Notes: generated by a model from the sequence alone, not told the origin. DNA of 64,000 bases from Lachnospiraceae bacterium (GCA_910575035.1 CAJTDL010000026.1:1-64000), one strand, 5' to 3'; counted from the first letter of the stretch, positions 1-8,911 are shown. Numbers and translations are program-made.

Positions 1-160
1 TGACATCAACCAGAGATTTATTGCCGGAAAGATAAAATAAGATCAGCCGCAGTAAATCCAGCGGATTTTTTATCGTTCGTTTTCTTGTAATCGCTTTCTT
101 ATCAAAACAAGCCTGTTCATAGCCTGACGGCAGTAATTTTATTAAATCATTTGTATCCAT
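1..160 (-). mobile_element. IS4-like transposase, N-terminal 53 codons (runs off the window)
   Basis: The minus strand reads ATG at 160-158 and stays open to the window edge. It begins MDTNDLIKLLPSGYEQACFD and continues with a basic stretch and LDLLRLILFYLSGNKSL, which resembles the start of IS4-family (DDE) transposases. A purine-rich ribosome site (AGAGGTG) lies about 7 bases upstream. The catalytic part would be outside the window, so activity cannot be judged. No clear terminal inverted repeat was found in the 300 bases upstream. Confidence 0.6.
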
Positions 161-318
161 AGAATTCACCTCTGTTTGATTATAACAGAAATTTTATGGA
201 TTTGCATTAAAGTTAGTGCATATGGTGCAAAGCCCCCATACGTTGACGAGGATTTTTTTAACAGACTATCTACCAATCCCCGATATGATATATGTAAATA
301 CAACACACTTTCTATATG

Positions 319-356
319 CAAAAAATCCCTCCAAACTAAAAACAGATTTGGAAGGA
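319..356 (-). terminator. Intrinsic terminator after the ABC-F gene
   Basis: Inverted repeat of about 10 bp (TCCTTCCAAA against TTTGGAGGGA, one mismatch) followed on the minus strand by TTTTTT. It lies 100 bases past the ABC-F stop. A second inverted repeat (AGCCCGCCAAA / TTTGGTGGGCT, about 394-426) sits between stop and terminator but has no U-run. The rest of 172-455 shows no gene. Confidence 0.6.
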
Positions 357-455
357 CTTTTATTTTTGGCATGGCAAAGCAGCCCGCCAAACACTGTTTT
401 TTTATTTGGTGGGCTTCCCCTTACCTCTGGCACTATTTAAAGATGTGCCTTTCAC

Positions 456-1991
456 CTATATTTTCTTTTCTATGTTTATCACTTTCTGCGTCCATTCTCG
501 GTAAAACGCTTCCTCATGCGATACTAATAGCACTGTTCCCTCAAATTCTTCCAGCGCGGTTTTCAATGATTCTTTTGCCAGTGCATCAAGGTGGTTTGTC
601 GGCTCGTCCATGATAAGGAAATTGCACGGCTTCATCGTAAGCAGGCACATTTTAACCTTTGCCTGTTCTCCTCCGCTCAAAGTCCCGATTTCCTGCATGG
701 CGTGTTTGCTTGAGATGCCGCAGCCTGCAAGACGCTTTCTCACGTCTTTTATCGTAAGCGATGGGTAAGCATCGGAAACAATCTGAATGGGCGTTTTTTT
801 CATATCCGCCCATGCCAACTCCTGCTCAAAATACCCTACCTTTACCTGCTCCGAAAAATGGAAGCTTCCGCTTAATGAGGGTATTTGGCGGATAAGCGTT
901 TTTAGCAGGGTGGATTTGCCGATGCCGTTAAATCCCGTCATAACAATTTTTTCTCCCCCTTTTATGGAAAAGCTGATGTCTGACAAAACAGGATAGTGGT
1001 AGCCAACATCCAGATGTTTTACTCTTAGATGCTCTGTCGTAGTCAGCGGGAGAGCTTCAAACCGAAAATACGGCTTAATTTCTTTCTGTTCCAGAGCTTC
1101 CATCTTATCCATTCGGTCAAGCTGTTTCTGCCTGCCACGAGCCATTTTGGACTTTCTCCCTGCAATGTTCCTGCGGATAAATTCTTCCGTCTTTTTGATG
1201 GTTTTCTGCTGTGCGGCATACTGTCTGATATAATCCTCACGGAGCAGTGCCTTTTTTCTCGTGAACTCTGAATAAGTGCCAAAATATTTTGTAATCTTCT
1301 CGCTGTCAATGTCGCATATCCTTGTGGATATTCTCTCTAAAAAGTCATAGTCATGCGATACTACCAGAAAAGCGTTTGGCAAGCTGGAAAGATATTCGGC
1401 AAGCCATGTAACATGCTCCTTGTCCAAAAAGTTCGTCGGCTCGTCCAAAAGCAAAATATCTGGCTTCTCAAGCAGCAGTTTCGCCAGTATGGCCTTTGCC
1501 CTCTGCCCGCCGCTCATCTGCTCAATCGGTCTGTCTAACCCGATTGCCGTTAAGCCCAGACCTGTCGCTACCTGTTCTATCTTTGTATCAATCAAATAAA
1601 ACTCTTTGCGTTCTAATTCTTCCTGATACCTTGCCGCCATGTTTAGTTTCGCCATATCCCCGTCCGCAGACTGGCAGTACAGCTCATTCATTCTGTTTTC
1701 TATCTTATACAGCTCAGAAAATGCGGATTGCAGGAACTCCCTCATCGCCACGCTTTTTTCAATTTGAGCGTACTGGTCGAGATACCCTATTTTTGTGTTC
1801 GGCTGCCATACTATCCTGCCAGAGTCGGGGATAAGCTGCTCTGTGCAAATCTTTATGAACGTGCTTTTTCCTGCCCCGTTCTGACCGACAATCCCGATAT
1901 GCTCCCCTTTGTTCAACGTAAAATCTGCGTTTTTAAACAGATAATTTTCTCCAAAAGAATGTGTTAATCCCGTAACTTCTAATAAACTCAT
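456..1991 (-). CDS. ABC-F family ATPase (putative antibiotic ribosomal-protection protein)
   Basis: 511-residue soluble protein with two ABC ATPase domains and no membrane segments. Visible motifs: Walker A GQNGAGKS (36-43), signature SGGQ (160-163), Walker B DEPTNFLD (183-190), second Walker A GFNGIGKS (353-360), second signature LSGGEQ (438-443) and DEPTNHLD (462-469). The charged interdomain linker (about 240-320) is where ABC-F proteins contact the ribosome. I start at 1991 (MSLLEV) because AGAGAGG lies about 9 bases upstream; an ATG two codons earlier is possible, and the open frame extending to 2132 is not supported by a ribosome site. A resistance role is inferred from the family plus the leader-peptide/attenuator arrangement upstream. 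The exact subfamily cannot be assigned by eye. Confidence 0.9.
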   Translation of the reverse strand: MSLLEVTGLTHSFGENYLFKNADFTLNKGEHIGIVGQNGAGKSTFIKICTEQLIPDSGRIVWQPNTKIGYLDQYAQIEKSVAMREFLQSAFSELYKIENRMNELYCQSADGDMAKLNMAARYQEELERKEFYLIDTKIEQVATGLGLTAIGLDRPIEQMSGGQRAKAILAKLLLEKPDILLLDEPTNFLDKEHVTWLAEYLSSLPNAFLVVSHDYDFLERISTRICDIDSEKITKYFGTYSEFTRKKALLREDYIRQYAAQQKTIKKTEEFIRRNIAGRKSKMARGRQKQLDRMDKMEALEQKEIKPYFRFEALPLTTTEHLRVKHLDVGYHYPVLSDISFSIKGGEKIVMTGFNGIGKSTLLKTLIRQIPSLSGSFHFSEQVKVGYFEQELAWADMKKTPIQIVSDAYPSLTIKDVRKRLAGCGISSKHAMQEIGTLSGGEQAKVKMCLLTMKPCNFLIMDEPTNHLDALAKESLKTALEEFEGTVLLVSHEEAFYREWTQKVINIEKKI

Positions 1992-2064
1992 AATCATTGT
2001 CCTCTCTTTTTCCTGTCTGATTTTCCAAAATGGGCAGCCGTGGGAAACATGCTTATGCAAGTTA

Positions 2065-2114
2065 CCCACGGTTCGTGGGCAGCGCCAAATTGGAATGCAA
2101 GCATTCCAGCTTGG
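2065..2114 (-). other. Two hairpins between attenuator and ABC-F start codon
   Basis: Two inverted repeats sit in the untranslated leader. CCCACG-GTT-CGTGGG lies at 2065-2079. A longer imperfect stem at 2085-2114 pairs CCAA and TGGAATGC with GCATTCCA and TTGG. The heptamer gcttatg flanks them on both sides (2051-2057 and 2114-2120). They could be part of the leader fold or the scar of a small mobile element. Confidence 0.4.
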
Positions 2115-2220
2115 CTTATGCCTTACGCGCAAAAAAAATAGCAGAAGTCAGATACTCTTGGTATCATGCCTTCTGCTATATCCGTTCCATCGCAAACCGC
2201 TTGCAGGAAACAGCCCATAT

Positions 2221-2257
2221 ACAACAAAAGGCTACGGACAAAACACTGTCCATAGCC
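2221..2257 (-). terminator. Transcription attenuator in the ABC-F leader
   Basis: GGCTATGGACA / TGTCCGTAGCC (11-bp arms, one mismatch, loop about 6) followed on the minus strand by TTTTGTTGT. It lies between the leader peptide stop (2356) and the ABC-F start (1991), so it would stop transcription before the gene. This fits drug-induced attenuation as known for ABC-F and erm genes. Confidence 0.7.
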
Positions 2258-2355
2258 TGCTGCACACAAATTTGTACGGGAAAAGAAACAATATATGAAA
2301 AAGACCTAAAATCCCTCTCATGTACTGCCGTATTTCCCGATGAAATCCTAACGTG

Positions 2356-2454
2356 TTATATTACGCTATACTCTGTACAATGTTTCATCGGATTTGATTG
2401 TACAGAGCTGATTTTCTTTTTAGGCGGAAGTTCGTTTGTAATGTAAAAGCTCAT
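2356..2454 (-). CDS. 32-residue leader peptide upstream of ABC-F gene
   Basis: Starts at ATG 2454-2452 with AAAGGAG eight bases upstream, the strongest ribosome site in this leader, and stops with TAA at 2356. The peptide begins MSFYITNELPPKKK. Its coding sequence contains an 11-bp inverted repeat (CTCTGTACAAT at 2371-2381, ATTGTACAGAG at 2397-2407). The loop of that stem carries CCGATGAAA on the RNA, which can pair with TTTCATCGG further downstream (2337-2345). Stalling here would therefore switch pairing partners ahead of the terminator at 2221-2257. The ProPro-Lys-rich segment is a plausible stall site. I do not recognise a named leader. Confidence 0.6.
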   Translation of the reverse strand: MSFYITNELPPKKKISSVQSNPMKHCTEYSVI

Positions 2455-2621
2455 GAAACTATTCTCCTTTCAATTAGTGCAAATAATTTTAGCATGAAAA
2501 CCAGCAGTTTGTCAAATCCTATTTTTATGAAATTTTCAGACTTTTCATCTCTCATAACTTGAGATTACAACAATTTGATTTTAGAAATTACAATTCTTTA
2601 TGTTTCAATTACTACTCACTA

Positions 2622-3251
2622 TCAAGCATGAACGAGCTTTCCTTTCTTCAGCCGAAAAATAGTGTCTGTCTGTTTTGCAAGGTCGTTCGAGTGGGTAACA
2701 ATAATCACGCATTTATTCATTTCATGGGCGCATCCTTTCAAGATGGAGATAATCTCTGCCGCTGTATCTTCGTCTAAATTTCCAGTTGGCTCGTCCGCAA
2801 GTATCACTTTCGTATCGGAAGCCAATGCACGGGCAATCGCCACACGCTGCTGCTGACCGCCTGAGAGTTTTAAGACATTTCGTTTACATTCTTCCTCGGT
2901 CAGCCCAACACGCTCTAAAATTGGCTGCGGTGAAAGCTTTGCTGTCAAAGCGACATTTTCTTTTGGTGTTAGATAATCAATCAGATTGTAGCTCTGGAAG
3001 ATAAATGCCACATTATTTTTTCTGTGATTGGCAAGCCCTAACTTTTCAATGTCCTGTCCATCGTATAAAATCTGTCCGTCTACGGGGCTGTCCAGACCTC
3101 CCAACAGTGACAGAAGCGTGGTCTTTCCACATCCCGACTGTCCGAGGATAGCGTACATTTTCCCCTCCTCCAATGCCATGTTGATACCGTTTAATACATT
3201 CCGCTTATTGTCATAGGAATAACGGATGTTGTTCATTTCCAAAACGTTCAT
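2622..3251 (-). CDS. ABC transporter ATP-binding protein (MacB/LolD type)
   Basis: 209-residue ATPase with Walker A GQSGCGKTT (37-45), signature LSGGQQQR (129-136), Walker B VILADEPTGNLD (149-160) and a switch His in IIVTHS near the C-terminus. GGAGG lies eight bases before the start. It is the last gene of a three-gene unit with two FtsX-like permeases (4672-5901 and 3264-4655); the gap to the preceding permease is 12 bases. The family exports or detaches peptides such as antimicrobial peptides and bacteriocins. The adjacent two-component system supports a detoxification or envelope-stress role, which is inference. Confidence 0.9.
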   Translation of the reverse strand: MNVLEMNNIRYSYDNKRNVLNGINMALEEGKMYAILGQSGCGKTTLLSLLGGLDSPVDGQILYDGQDIEKLGLANHRKNNVAFIFQSYNLIDYLTPKENVALTAKLSPQPILERVGLTEEECKRNVLKLSGGQQQRVAIARALASDTKVILADEPTGNLDEDTAAEIISILKGCAHEMNKCVIIVTHSNDLAKQTDTIFRLKKGKLVHA

Positions 3252-3263
3252 TGTAAAATCCTC

Positions 3264-4655
3264 CTAATCCATTTGTGATAAAATCTTTCTTGGTTTCATC
3301 TGTATGACCGTGATAGATGCAACTGAAACGGAAACAGCAATAAGCAACGCCCCCAAAATGTAGATGTAGAGCAAATCACTTGGTCTGACATTTACCCGAA
3401 CACTGTCCACCGTTTCCAATTCAGAAGTATCATAGGGGATATATTGCCCTGTTATGTCAAGATACTCTGAACCATCGTCTGGAAATTCTATTTCTGGTGC
3501 CTCATGCGATTCGGCTACCCGATGTAAAATCAAATCGCTGATTCCCTGCGAAACCAGACTGCTTGTAAAATAAGACAATCCAAACGCCAAAATTGCTATC
3601 ATAAGGATTTCCACAATATACTGAAAGACAATCCTGCCTTTCGTTATCCCGACAGCAAGCAATATGCCCGTTTCATGCCGCCGCTGTTTTATCCACATAG
3701 ACAAAATCAATGTTAAAATACCTACGCTTACCAAAACGCATCCTACAATCAGCCAGATAATCAGTTTCTGCATTGCTGTCAAAGACGAAGCGACCGCTTC
3801 ATAAGCGGAATTATCTACTGTGAGCTTAAAACAGCCCCAATCCAAATCAAGAGCTTGTATCTGTTTTGCTATACCGTCAATTTCTCTGGGGTCGTCTACA
3901 TAAAAATCCACGCCATTGTCGTACTGGATTTCATCTCTCTGCATAATTTCACGCATTGCCTTATGGTCAATAACCAGACGATTACGCTTGTCCGTTGATG
4001 TAGTATGAAAAGATTCAGAGTCCCCCATATACTTATAAATGCCGATGATTGTAAGCGTTACATCGGGATAATCCCCGCTGTCATAACAGCACTGTACGGT
4101 AATGGTATCGCCGAGCTTTAACGTATTGTTCTCTGCAACTGCCGTACTGATTAAAACAACATGGTCGTCGTCCTCTTTGATGTGCCGCCCCTCCACCAAC
4201 CGAAATGCCTTGCGGGTAAAAAAGTTGAAATACTCTGAATTTGTCACGGAGGGAAGCCTGCTGTAATCGCTTCCCTCCCCAAAGCTGAAGCCCGATATAA
4301 ACTCAAAATCCTTTGCAAAAACACTGCCATCTCCCAAGCCATTGTATGACTTGATTCCATCTACTGATAATATCTTTTGAATATCCTTGTCAGTGATGGG
4401 AGTTCCCGTATAAGCGACCATCGTTCCTCCCGCCGCCTGCTGATACTGCCAGTTCGCACGGTTGTTTTCATCTAATTCAAGGCGGATGCTCCCGCCTATG
4501 GATTGCCGCAGGCTGGAAGCGGAATTGTCTGCCGCCTTATAGATAGACAGTCCAGTTAAGGTAAATGTGGACATTGCCAGCAGCAAAAGAAATAAAATAA
4601 CTGTTTTTACTTTTTTCCGAACCGTATATAAAAATGCTCTTTTCCATGTACTCAT
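3264..4655 (-). CDS. ABC transporter permease, FtsX family
   Basis: 463 residues with an N-terminal transmembrane helix (about 14-36), a large extracytoplasmic domain (about 40-300) and three C-terminal helices (about 305-330, 350-375, 430-455). This is the MacB/FtsX topology. AGGAGG precedes the ATG by about 9 bases, and the gap from the upstream permease is 16 bases. It shares its opening pattern (xSxLKRAFLYxVRKK) with the neighbouring permease, suggesting duplication and a heterodimeric channel powered by the ATPase at 2622-3251. Confidence 0.88.
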   Translation of the reverse strand: MSTWKRAFLYTVRKKVKTVILFLLLLAMSTFTLTGLSIYKAADNSASSLRQSIGGSIRLELDENNRANWQYQQAAGGTMVAYTGTPITDKDIQKILSVDGIKSYNGLGDGSVFAKDFEFISGFSFGEGSDYSRLPSVTNSEYFNFFTRKAFRLVEGRHIKEDDDHVVLISTAVAENNTLKLGDTITVQCCYDSGDYPDVTLTIIGIYKYMGDSESFHTTSTDKRNRLVIDHKAMREIMQRDEIQYDNGVDFYVDDPREIDGIAKQIQALDLDWGCFKLTVDNSAYEAVASSLTAMQKLIIWLIVGCVLVSVGILTLILSMWIKQRRHETGILLAVGITKGRIVFQYIVEILMIAILAFGLSYFTSSLVSQGISDLILHRVAESHEAPEIEFPDDGSEYLDITGQYIPYDTSELETVDSVRVNVRPSDLLYIYILGALLIAVSVSVASITVIQMKPRKILSQMD

Positions 4656-4671
4656 AATTTTTATCCTCCTG

Positions 4672-5901
4672 TCAGCTCATTTTTGATAAAATATCTTTTG
4701 GCTTCATACGGGCAACTGGCAGGGATGCCATAATTACCGTGAATATGATAACGAATGTTTCTGTCAGAAATTGCAGCAATATGTTTTGCAGAGAAAGCGG
4801 CATATGGATGATTGTTTCCATACCTTTTAAGGCTTCCTCTGCCTGCCCTGTGACAAAACTGCCTAGTGGAAAAGATACCAGGAACACCAATACAGCCACC
4901 ATTAAGATTTCATAAATGAACTGCATTGTAATCTGTGAAACGGATGTGCCTATGGAAAGCAATATCCCCGCTTCATGTATTCTGTTCCTTATCCGCATGG
5001 TAAGCACAAGGAAAATTACAATAATACCGATACGCATAACCGCCAAAAGCATGATTCCCGTAAGCTGTTCTAAGGTCTGGATTTGGTATGCAACTGACGG
5101 GTATTCCGATTCATTGATTCGGATAAAATAGTCCTCCCACGGAATAGATGCAATCTGTTTTACCTGCTTGACAATGTGCGTCAATTCCTCTGGGTCGGTC
5201 ACAAAAAAAGTCACGTTTCCAGAATACGCAGATGCTTTCTGGTTAGACAATTTCCAGAAAATATCGTGCGTCGTAAAGATGGTGTCATCGTCATATTCCA
5301 TTTTGCTGTCACTGGCATAGATTCCTGCAACGAAAACTTTTGCCTGTTCCCCGCTGCCATCAGAAGCAGATTTCAATATCAGCTCACTGCCAATCCCTAA
5401 ATTATTTTCTTCTGCCAGTTTAGCACTGATAACAGCCACATCCGTATCCTCTGCCGTAATATGCCTTCCCTCCGTCAGTTCCAATATCCCGCTTACAAAA
5501 TCTGTCTGATAAGCGGTTTCCGTATTAGCAGAAAGATAACCGCTTTCCTTTCCAGAGAGAAACTCCAGCCCCACCGCAGAAATGAGAAGACTTTGCTCGG
5601 CATTGTACGCCTTTATCCCGCCAACGCCTAAGATCTGTTTCACTGTTTCATACGGGATAGGGATTTTATCAGCGGTATATCCCGTTTCGCTTCCGTCAAA
5701 TTCCAGATGATTGATACTGCCACTCATCGTAAAGGATGCCCCTATCGTTTCCCGTAAAGCTCTGGCTGCTTTTTCTGTTCCGCTTCGGATGGAAATGCCG
5801 ACCATAACGGAAACGGTCAGCAAAAACAATAGCAAAAAAAGCGTCAGGCTTTTTCCTTTCTTCCGTACATCATAAAGAAATGCCCGTTTCAAGCTGCTCA
5901 A
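4672..5901 (-). CDS. ABC transporter permease, FtsX family (TTG start)
   Basis: 409 residues, same topology as the following permease: helix at about 14-36, extracytoplasmic domain to about 270, then three helices. The start is TTG at 5901-5899, chosen because AAAGGAGG sits about eight bases upstream and no ATG is available nearby. It is the first gene of the exporter unit and is preceded by a TATAAAAT -10 element (about 5935-5942) and TTCACA-type direct repeats, so it is the likely target of the response regulator at 7511-8176. Confidence 0.88.
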   Translation of the reverse strand: MSSLKRAFLYDVRKKGKSLTLFLLLFLLTVSVMVGISIRSGTEKAARALRETIGASFTMSGSINHLEFDGSETGYTADKIPIPYETVKQILGVGGIKAYNAEQSLLISAVGLEFLSGKESGYLSANTETAYQTDFVSGILELTEGRHITAEDTDVAVISAKLAEENNLGIGSELILKSASDGSGEQAKVFVAGIYASDSKMEYDDDTIFTTHDIFWKLSNQKASAYSGNVTFFVTDPEELTHIVKQVKQIASIPWEDYFIRINESEYPSVAYQIQTLEQLTGIMLLAVMRIGIIVIFLVLTMRIRNRIHEAGILLSIGTSVSQITMQFIYEILMVAVLVFLVSFPLGSFVTGQAEEALKGMETIIHMPLSLQNILLQFLTETFVIIFTVIMASLPVARMKPKDILSKMS

Positions 5902-5948
5902 TAAATTTTCCTCCTTTCGTTTGTTTCGCTTAAATTTTATACCTCTGG

Positions 5949-5987
5949 TGTGAGTGGGGTATCAGTCTAATGTGAATGGCGTGTGAA
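5949..5987 (-). promoter_or_regulatory. Direct-repeat operator and promoter of the ABC exporter
   Basis: tgtgaatggcgtgtgaa (5971-5987) is identical except for one base to tgtgaatggcgtatgaa upstream of the response-regulator gene (8211-8227). A weaker copy (5949-5964) lies exactly 22 bases closer to the gene. On the transcribed strand this reads TTCACA-N5-TTCACA, 11-bp spaced repeats typical of OmpR/PhoB-family sites. A -10 element TATAAAAT follows without an obvious -35 box, as in activator-dependent promoters. Confidence 0.6.
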
Positions 5988-5992
5988 ATCAC

Positions 5993-6028
5993 AAAAAAAC
6001 TGCCTGTTTTCGATACAGACAGTTTTTT
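5993..6028. terminator. Bidirectional intrinsic terminator after the histidine kinase
   Basis: AAACTGCCTGT / ACAGACAGTTT (one mismatch) with A-run on one side and T-run on the other. It separates the kinase gene stop (6033) from the exporter promoter, so the two units are transcribed separately. Confidence 0.65.
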
Positions 6029-6032
6029 CCAA

Positions 6033-7514
6033 CTATTTAAAATCAATGGTGAAACGCATCCCGCTATTATCCTCTAAGGCGGTAAACATATAAGGGATTT
6101 GCAGCGTTTTCAATACCGTGTCTACAATGTATAACCCTAAACCATTCCCCCTTGTTTCCCTGTTTCCGCCGAATGGCATCATGGTATCCCCGCAGGGGGG
6201 TTCCTTACCTCCATATTCAAATCGGTAAAATGGTTCAAATATATGTTTTTGGTATTCCTGCGGGATTGGGACACATTCATTTTCCAGAACCAATTTTTGT
6301 TCTTCTATATAAATCTTTATAGTACCTTCTTTGGGTGTATAAGAAACCGCATTTGACAGTAAATTGGAAATTACTTTCCTTATCATTGATATAGGGTAAT
6401 GGACAGAGAAGTTTTCTGAAACATCCATTTCTATGCGAATACCCTTTGATTTTGCAATCATCTGATACGGCTTTGACATCTGCTCTATCAGCTCGGATAT
6501 ATCAATTTCCGTATCATTTTTCGTATCATCCGCCGTGGATTTTGAAGCGTCTAAAATTTCTTTAATCATCACTGCAAGTTGTTCTGTGAGCATTTTACAT
6601 TTTGGCAGATAAATCGTATGGTCTTTGTATTTCCCTACGTTTAAAATCATATTTTCCAACATGGCATTGATAGCTGTAACAGGCGTTTTTAACTCATGGG
6701 ATGCAGAGCGCAATAAATTTGTTTTCTGCACTTCCATTTCTTCTACCTTATAAATTTCCTGCTCTAAGTTATGGATTGTTTTTAGCAGATTATCATAAAG
6801 TGCATTTACATTGTCTGCTAATGTTTCAATTTCATCGTGTGTATGGACTTCGCAGGAAATCCCATGCGTTAATCCCTGCATTTGTTTTGTTACATTAGTA
6901 ATCTGCTTGATAGGCTTCGTGAGCATATGGGAATACAGCAATGCAGACAATAGTGAGATAAGCGTACAAGCAAATGCTGTAACAGGCAGGATAACTATGA
7001 TGGCACTGACTGCATCTTCAATCTGCTGCCTTGATATGACTGCTCTCACATATCCTTTCTGGTTTGGAAATATCTGTTCTGCATATAAAAAATTTTTATC
7101 TCCTTTGGGATTCCGAGATAAGGATATTTTTATCTTTCCATCCGATTCTTCCGCAATGATGCTTACATCTTCTTTATCTCCACTTGGATTTTCGGTGTCC
7201 TCTGAACACTTCAAATATCCGTCATCCCCCACGTTCAGCAGTTTCATTTCATATGCGTATCCGTCATATTTTACCAGAATATCCGCATACCACTTCCCCG
7301 CAAAGTCGGTTACGAAAGCAAGCCTGCCTGCATCTTCTGTATCTGCAATTTCCCAGCATAATTTCTCAATATCGGCTTCCAACGCTTTACGTTGTCGGTA
7401 ATGGTAAACAGTAGGAAGCAGAATATAGACCAGCAAATGGGAAACTGCCACAATAATTATCATTAGGCTAAATGTGTATAAAAAAGTCTTTGGAAATAAT
7501 TTCAGTTTCTTCAT
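6033..7514 (-). CDS. Membrane sensor histidine kinase
   Basis: 493 residues: helix 1 (about 11-36), extracytoplasmic sensor (about 37-167), helix 2 (about 168-193), HAMP (about 195-247), HisKA with SASHELKTP and phospho-acceptor His273, then HATPase_c with NLLSNAVSYT and GNGLGLYIV. The sizeable extracytoplasmic domain differs from the short-loop BceS type, so ligand sensing is probably direct. Its ATG overlaps the response-regulator stop by four bases, so the two are co-translated. The signal is unknown; a cell-envelope compound is likely from context. Confidence 0.92.
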   Translation of the reverse strand: MKKLKLFPKTFLYTFSLMIIIVAVSHLLVYILLPTVYHYRQRKALEADIEKLCWEIADTEDAGRLAFVTDFAGKWYADILVKYDGYAYEMKLLNVGDDGYLKCSEDTENPSGDKEDVSIIAEESDGKIKISLSRNPKGDKNFLYAEQIFPNQKGYVRAVISRQQIEDAVSAIIVILPVTAFACTLISLLSALLYSHMLTKPIKQITNVTKQMQGLTHGISCEVHTHDEIETLADNVNALYDNLLKTIHNLEQEIYKVEEMEVQKTNLLRSASHELKTPVTAINAMLENMILNVGKYKDHTIYLPKCKMLTEQLAVMIKEILDASKSTADDTKNDTEIDISELIEQMSKPYQMIAKSKGIRIEMDVSENFSVHYPISMIRKVISNLLSNAVSYTPKEGTIKIYIEEQKLVLENECVPIPQEYQKHIFEPFYRFEYGGKEPPCGDTMMPFGGNRETRGNGLGLYIVDTVLKTLQIPYMFTALEDNSGMRFTIDFK

Positions 7515-8176
7515 ACACCCACCTCTATCTTATAGCCAATCCCCTTTATGGTAACGATACAATCAAGTTCCAGTTTTTTACGCAGGTTTCTAATATAACT
7601 GTCAACAATGCGGTCTATCACATAAGAGTCATCTCCCCACACTGCATTTAATATCTGCGGCCGTGACAGCACCAGACCTTTATGGTCAAGCAGGAGCTTC
7701 AGCAAGTCAATCTCTTTTGGCGTTACATCTATTTTCCCCTTTTGGTTGCAGGCAGAGTACCCAGAAAAATCAACTGTCAAATCACCATATTTCCAAATTT
7801 TTGTTTCTTCTTTCCCACCTGCCCGACGGAGCAATGCCGTGATGCGTTTCCCCAGCACTACCATAGAAAACGGCTTTGTCATATAATCATCTGCCAGACA
7901 GTCAAAACTTGATACCTGTGTGTATTCATCTTCCAAAGCCGTAAGCATGATAACTGGTATCTGGCTTGTCTTTCGTACAGCGTTTAATACTGCAAGCCCC
8001 GACATGGTAGGGAGCATAATATCAAGAACAATTAAGTCCACTGTATTCTGTGAAAAAAGCTCTAAAGCATCTGTTCCGTCATATGCGGATATGATTTCGT
8101 GACCTGCTTCCTGCAAGTATTCAGAAAGGGCTTCGTTTGTATCTATGTTATCCTCTACAATCAATATCTTTGCCAT
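7511..8176 (-). CDS. OmpR-family response regulator
   Basis: 221 residues. Receiver domain with acidic pocket (VEDN), phospho-acceptor Asp52 (LDIMLP) and Lys101 (TKPF); winged-helix DNA-binding domain about 125-221. I place the start at 8176 (MAKILIVEDN) because GGAGG lies eight bases before it; the frame is open five codons further up without a ribosome site. It shares a near-identical operator with the exporter operon, so it likely activates both itself and the exporter. Confidence 0.92.
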   Translation of the reverse strand: MAKILIVEDNIDTNEALSEYLQEAGHEIISAYDGTDALELFSQNTVDLIVLDIMLPTMSGLAVLNAVRKTSQIPVIMLTALEDEYTQVSSFDCLADDYMTKPFSMVVLGKRITALLRRAGGKEETKIWKYGDLTVDFSGYSACNQKGKIDVTPKEIDLLKLLLDHKGLVLSRPQILNAVWGDDSYVIDRIVDSYIRNLRKKLELDCIVTIKGIGYKIEVGV

Positions 8177-8194
8177 AAAGACCACCTCCAAGTT

Positions 8195-8227
8195 TATTTT
8201 AGCATTTCTGTGTGAATGGCGTATGAA
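8195..8227 (-). promoter_or_regulatory. Autoregulated promoter of the response regulator
   Basis: tgtgaatggcgtatgaa (8211-8227) overlaps the -35 position of a promoter whose -10 is TAAAAT (about 8196-8201). It differs at one base from the site before the exporter genes. Confidence 0.55.
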
Positions 8228-8309
8228 TTTTTATACTGAACCACTTAATACTCCCATTATAATTATCTGTTTTTTGTGATTCAACTGTGCGAATACCCAC
8301 TTTTATCCC

Positions 8310-8821
8310 TCAAGACAAGAGATAGAACCTCTTGTCGGCAGAGATTTCACATCGTTTTATAAGAACTTCCATCTCTGTAAAATAGATATTATAAAATTTT
8401 TTAGTATGGGCGGTGAAAAATGAGTGATGTGTTATTTCACAACTGATTTCATCTACAAACTGATAGAGTGCCTTTTCAATAAATTCATGCAATAACCAGT
8501 TTTGCTTTGATTCCATATATTTCTCAAATTTTTGTGGATTGTAACGTACCAATTCCTTTCTAACTTTTTTATGATATGCGGAAAGGCTAGCAAATCTCTC
8601 TGCTTTGTCAACATGAATATCCCAGGTAAATCTTCCGTTTTCTTTTCTGATATAATAATGTTTCTTATCATCTTCATGTGTTCTTTTATACCCTTGTGGC
8701 AAATTTTTCAAAGCTTTTCCATTTGCGTATCGTGAATCAATAGAAGACTCAATCCATCCTTTAGAAGTTGTATCCTCACGGACAAACCTAATATTACTAA
8801 TCGGAATAAACAACTCTGGTG
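8310..8821 (-). pseudogene. Unrecognised ORF fused out of frame to DUF3847 remnant
   Basis: An open frame of about 170 codons rich in Lys, Tyr and His with no recognised domain, motif or membrane segment. Its first usable ATG (8813) lies inside the junction with the DUF3847 fragment, and no ribosome site precedes it. The reading frame continues upstream to the junction, so it is probably the 3' part of a longer gene whose 5' end was lost in a deletion. AT content is higher than in the element genes next to it. Confidence 0.4.
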
Positions 8822-8911
8822 TTCCAGCATTTTTTCCTTATGCTGCGCCCGCCGCAGCCTTGCTTCGGTCTTTTCAATCTCCTGGTTCAGTTTTTCCAGC
8901 TTCTCATTCAT
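8708..8911 (-). pseudogene. DUF3847 mobile-element protein, truncated
   Basis: Starts at 8911 with AGGAGG nine bases upstream. The first 32 residues (MNEKLEKLNQEIEKTEARLR, then RAQHKEKMLE) match the coiled-coil start of DUF3847 proteins found in Tn1549-like conjugative elements. After about position 8816 the frame runs into unrelated sequence. Its start overlaps the stop of the RepA fragment, as expected for translational coupling in the original element. Confidence 0.6.
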
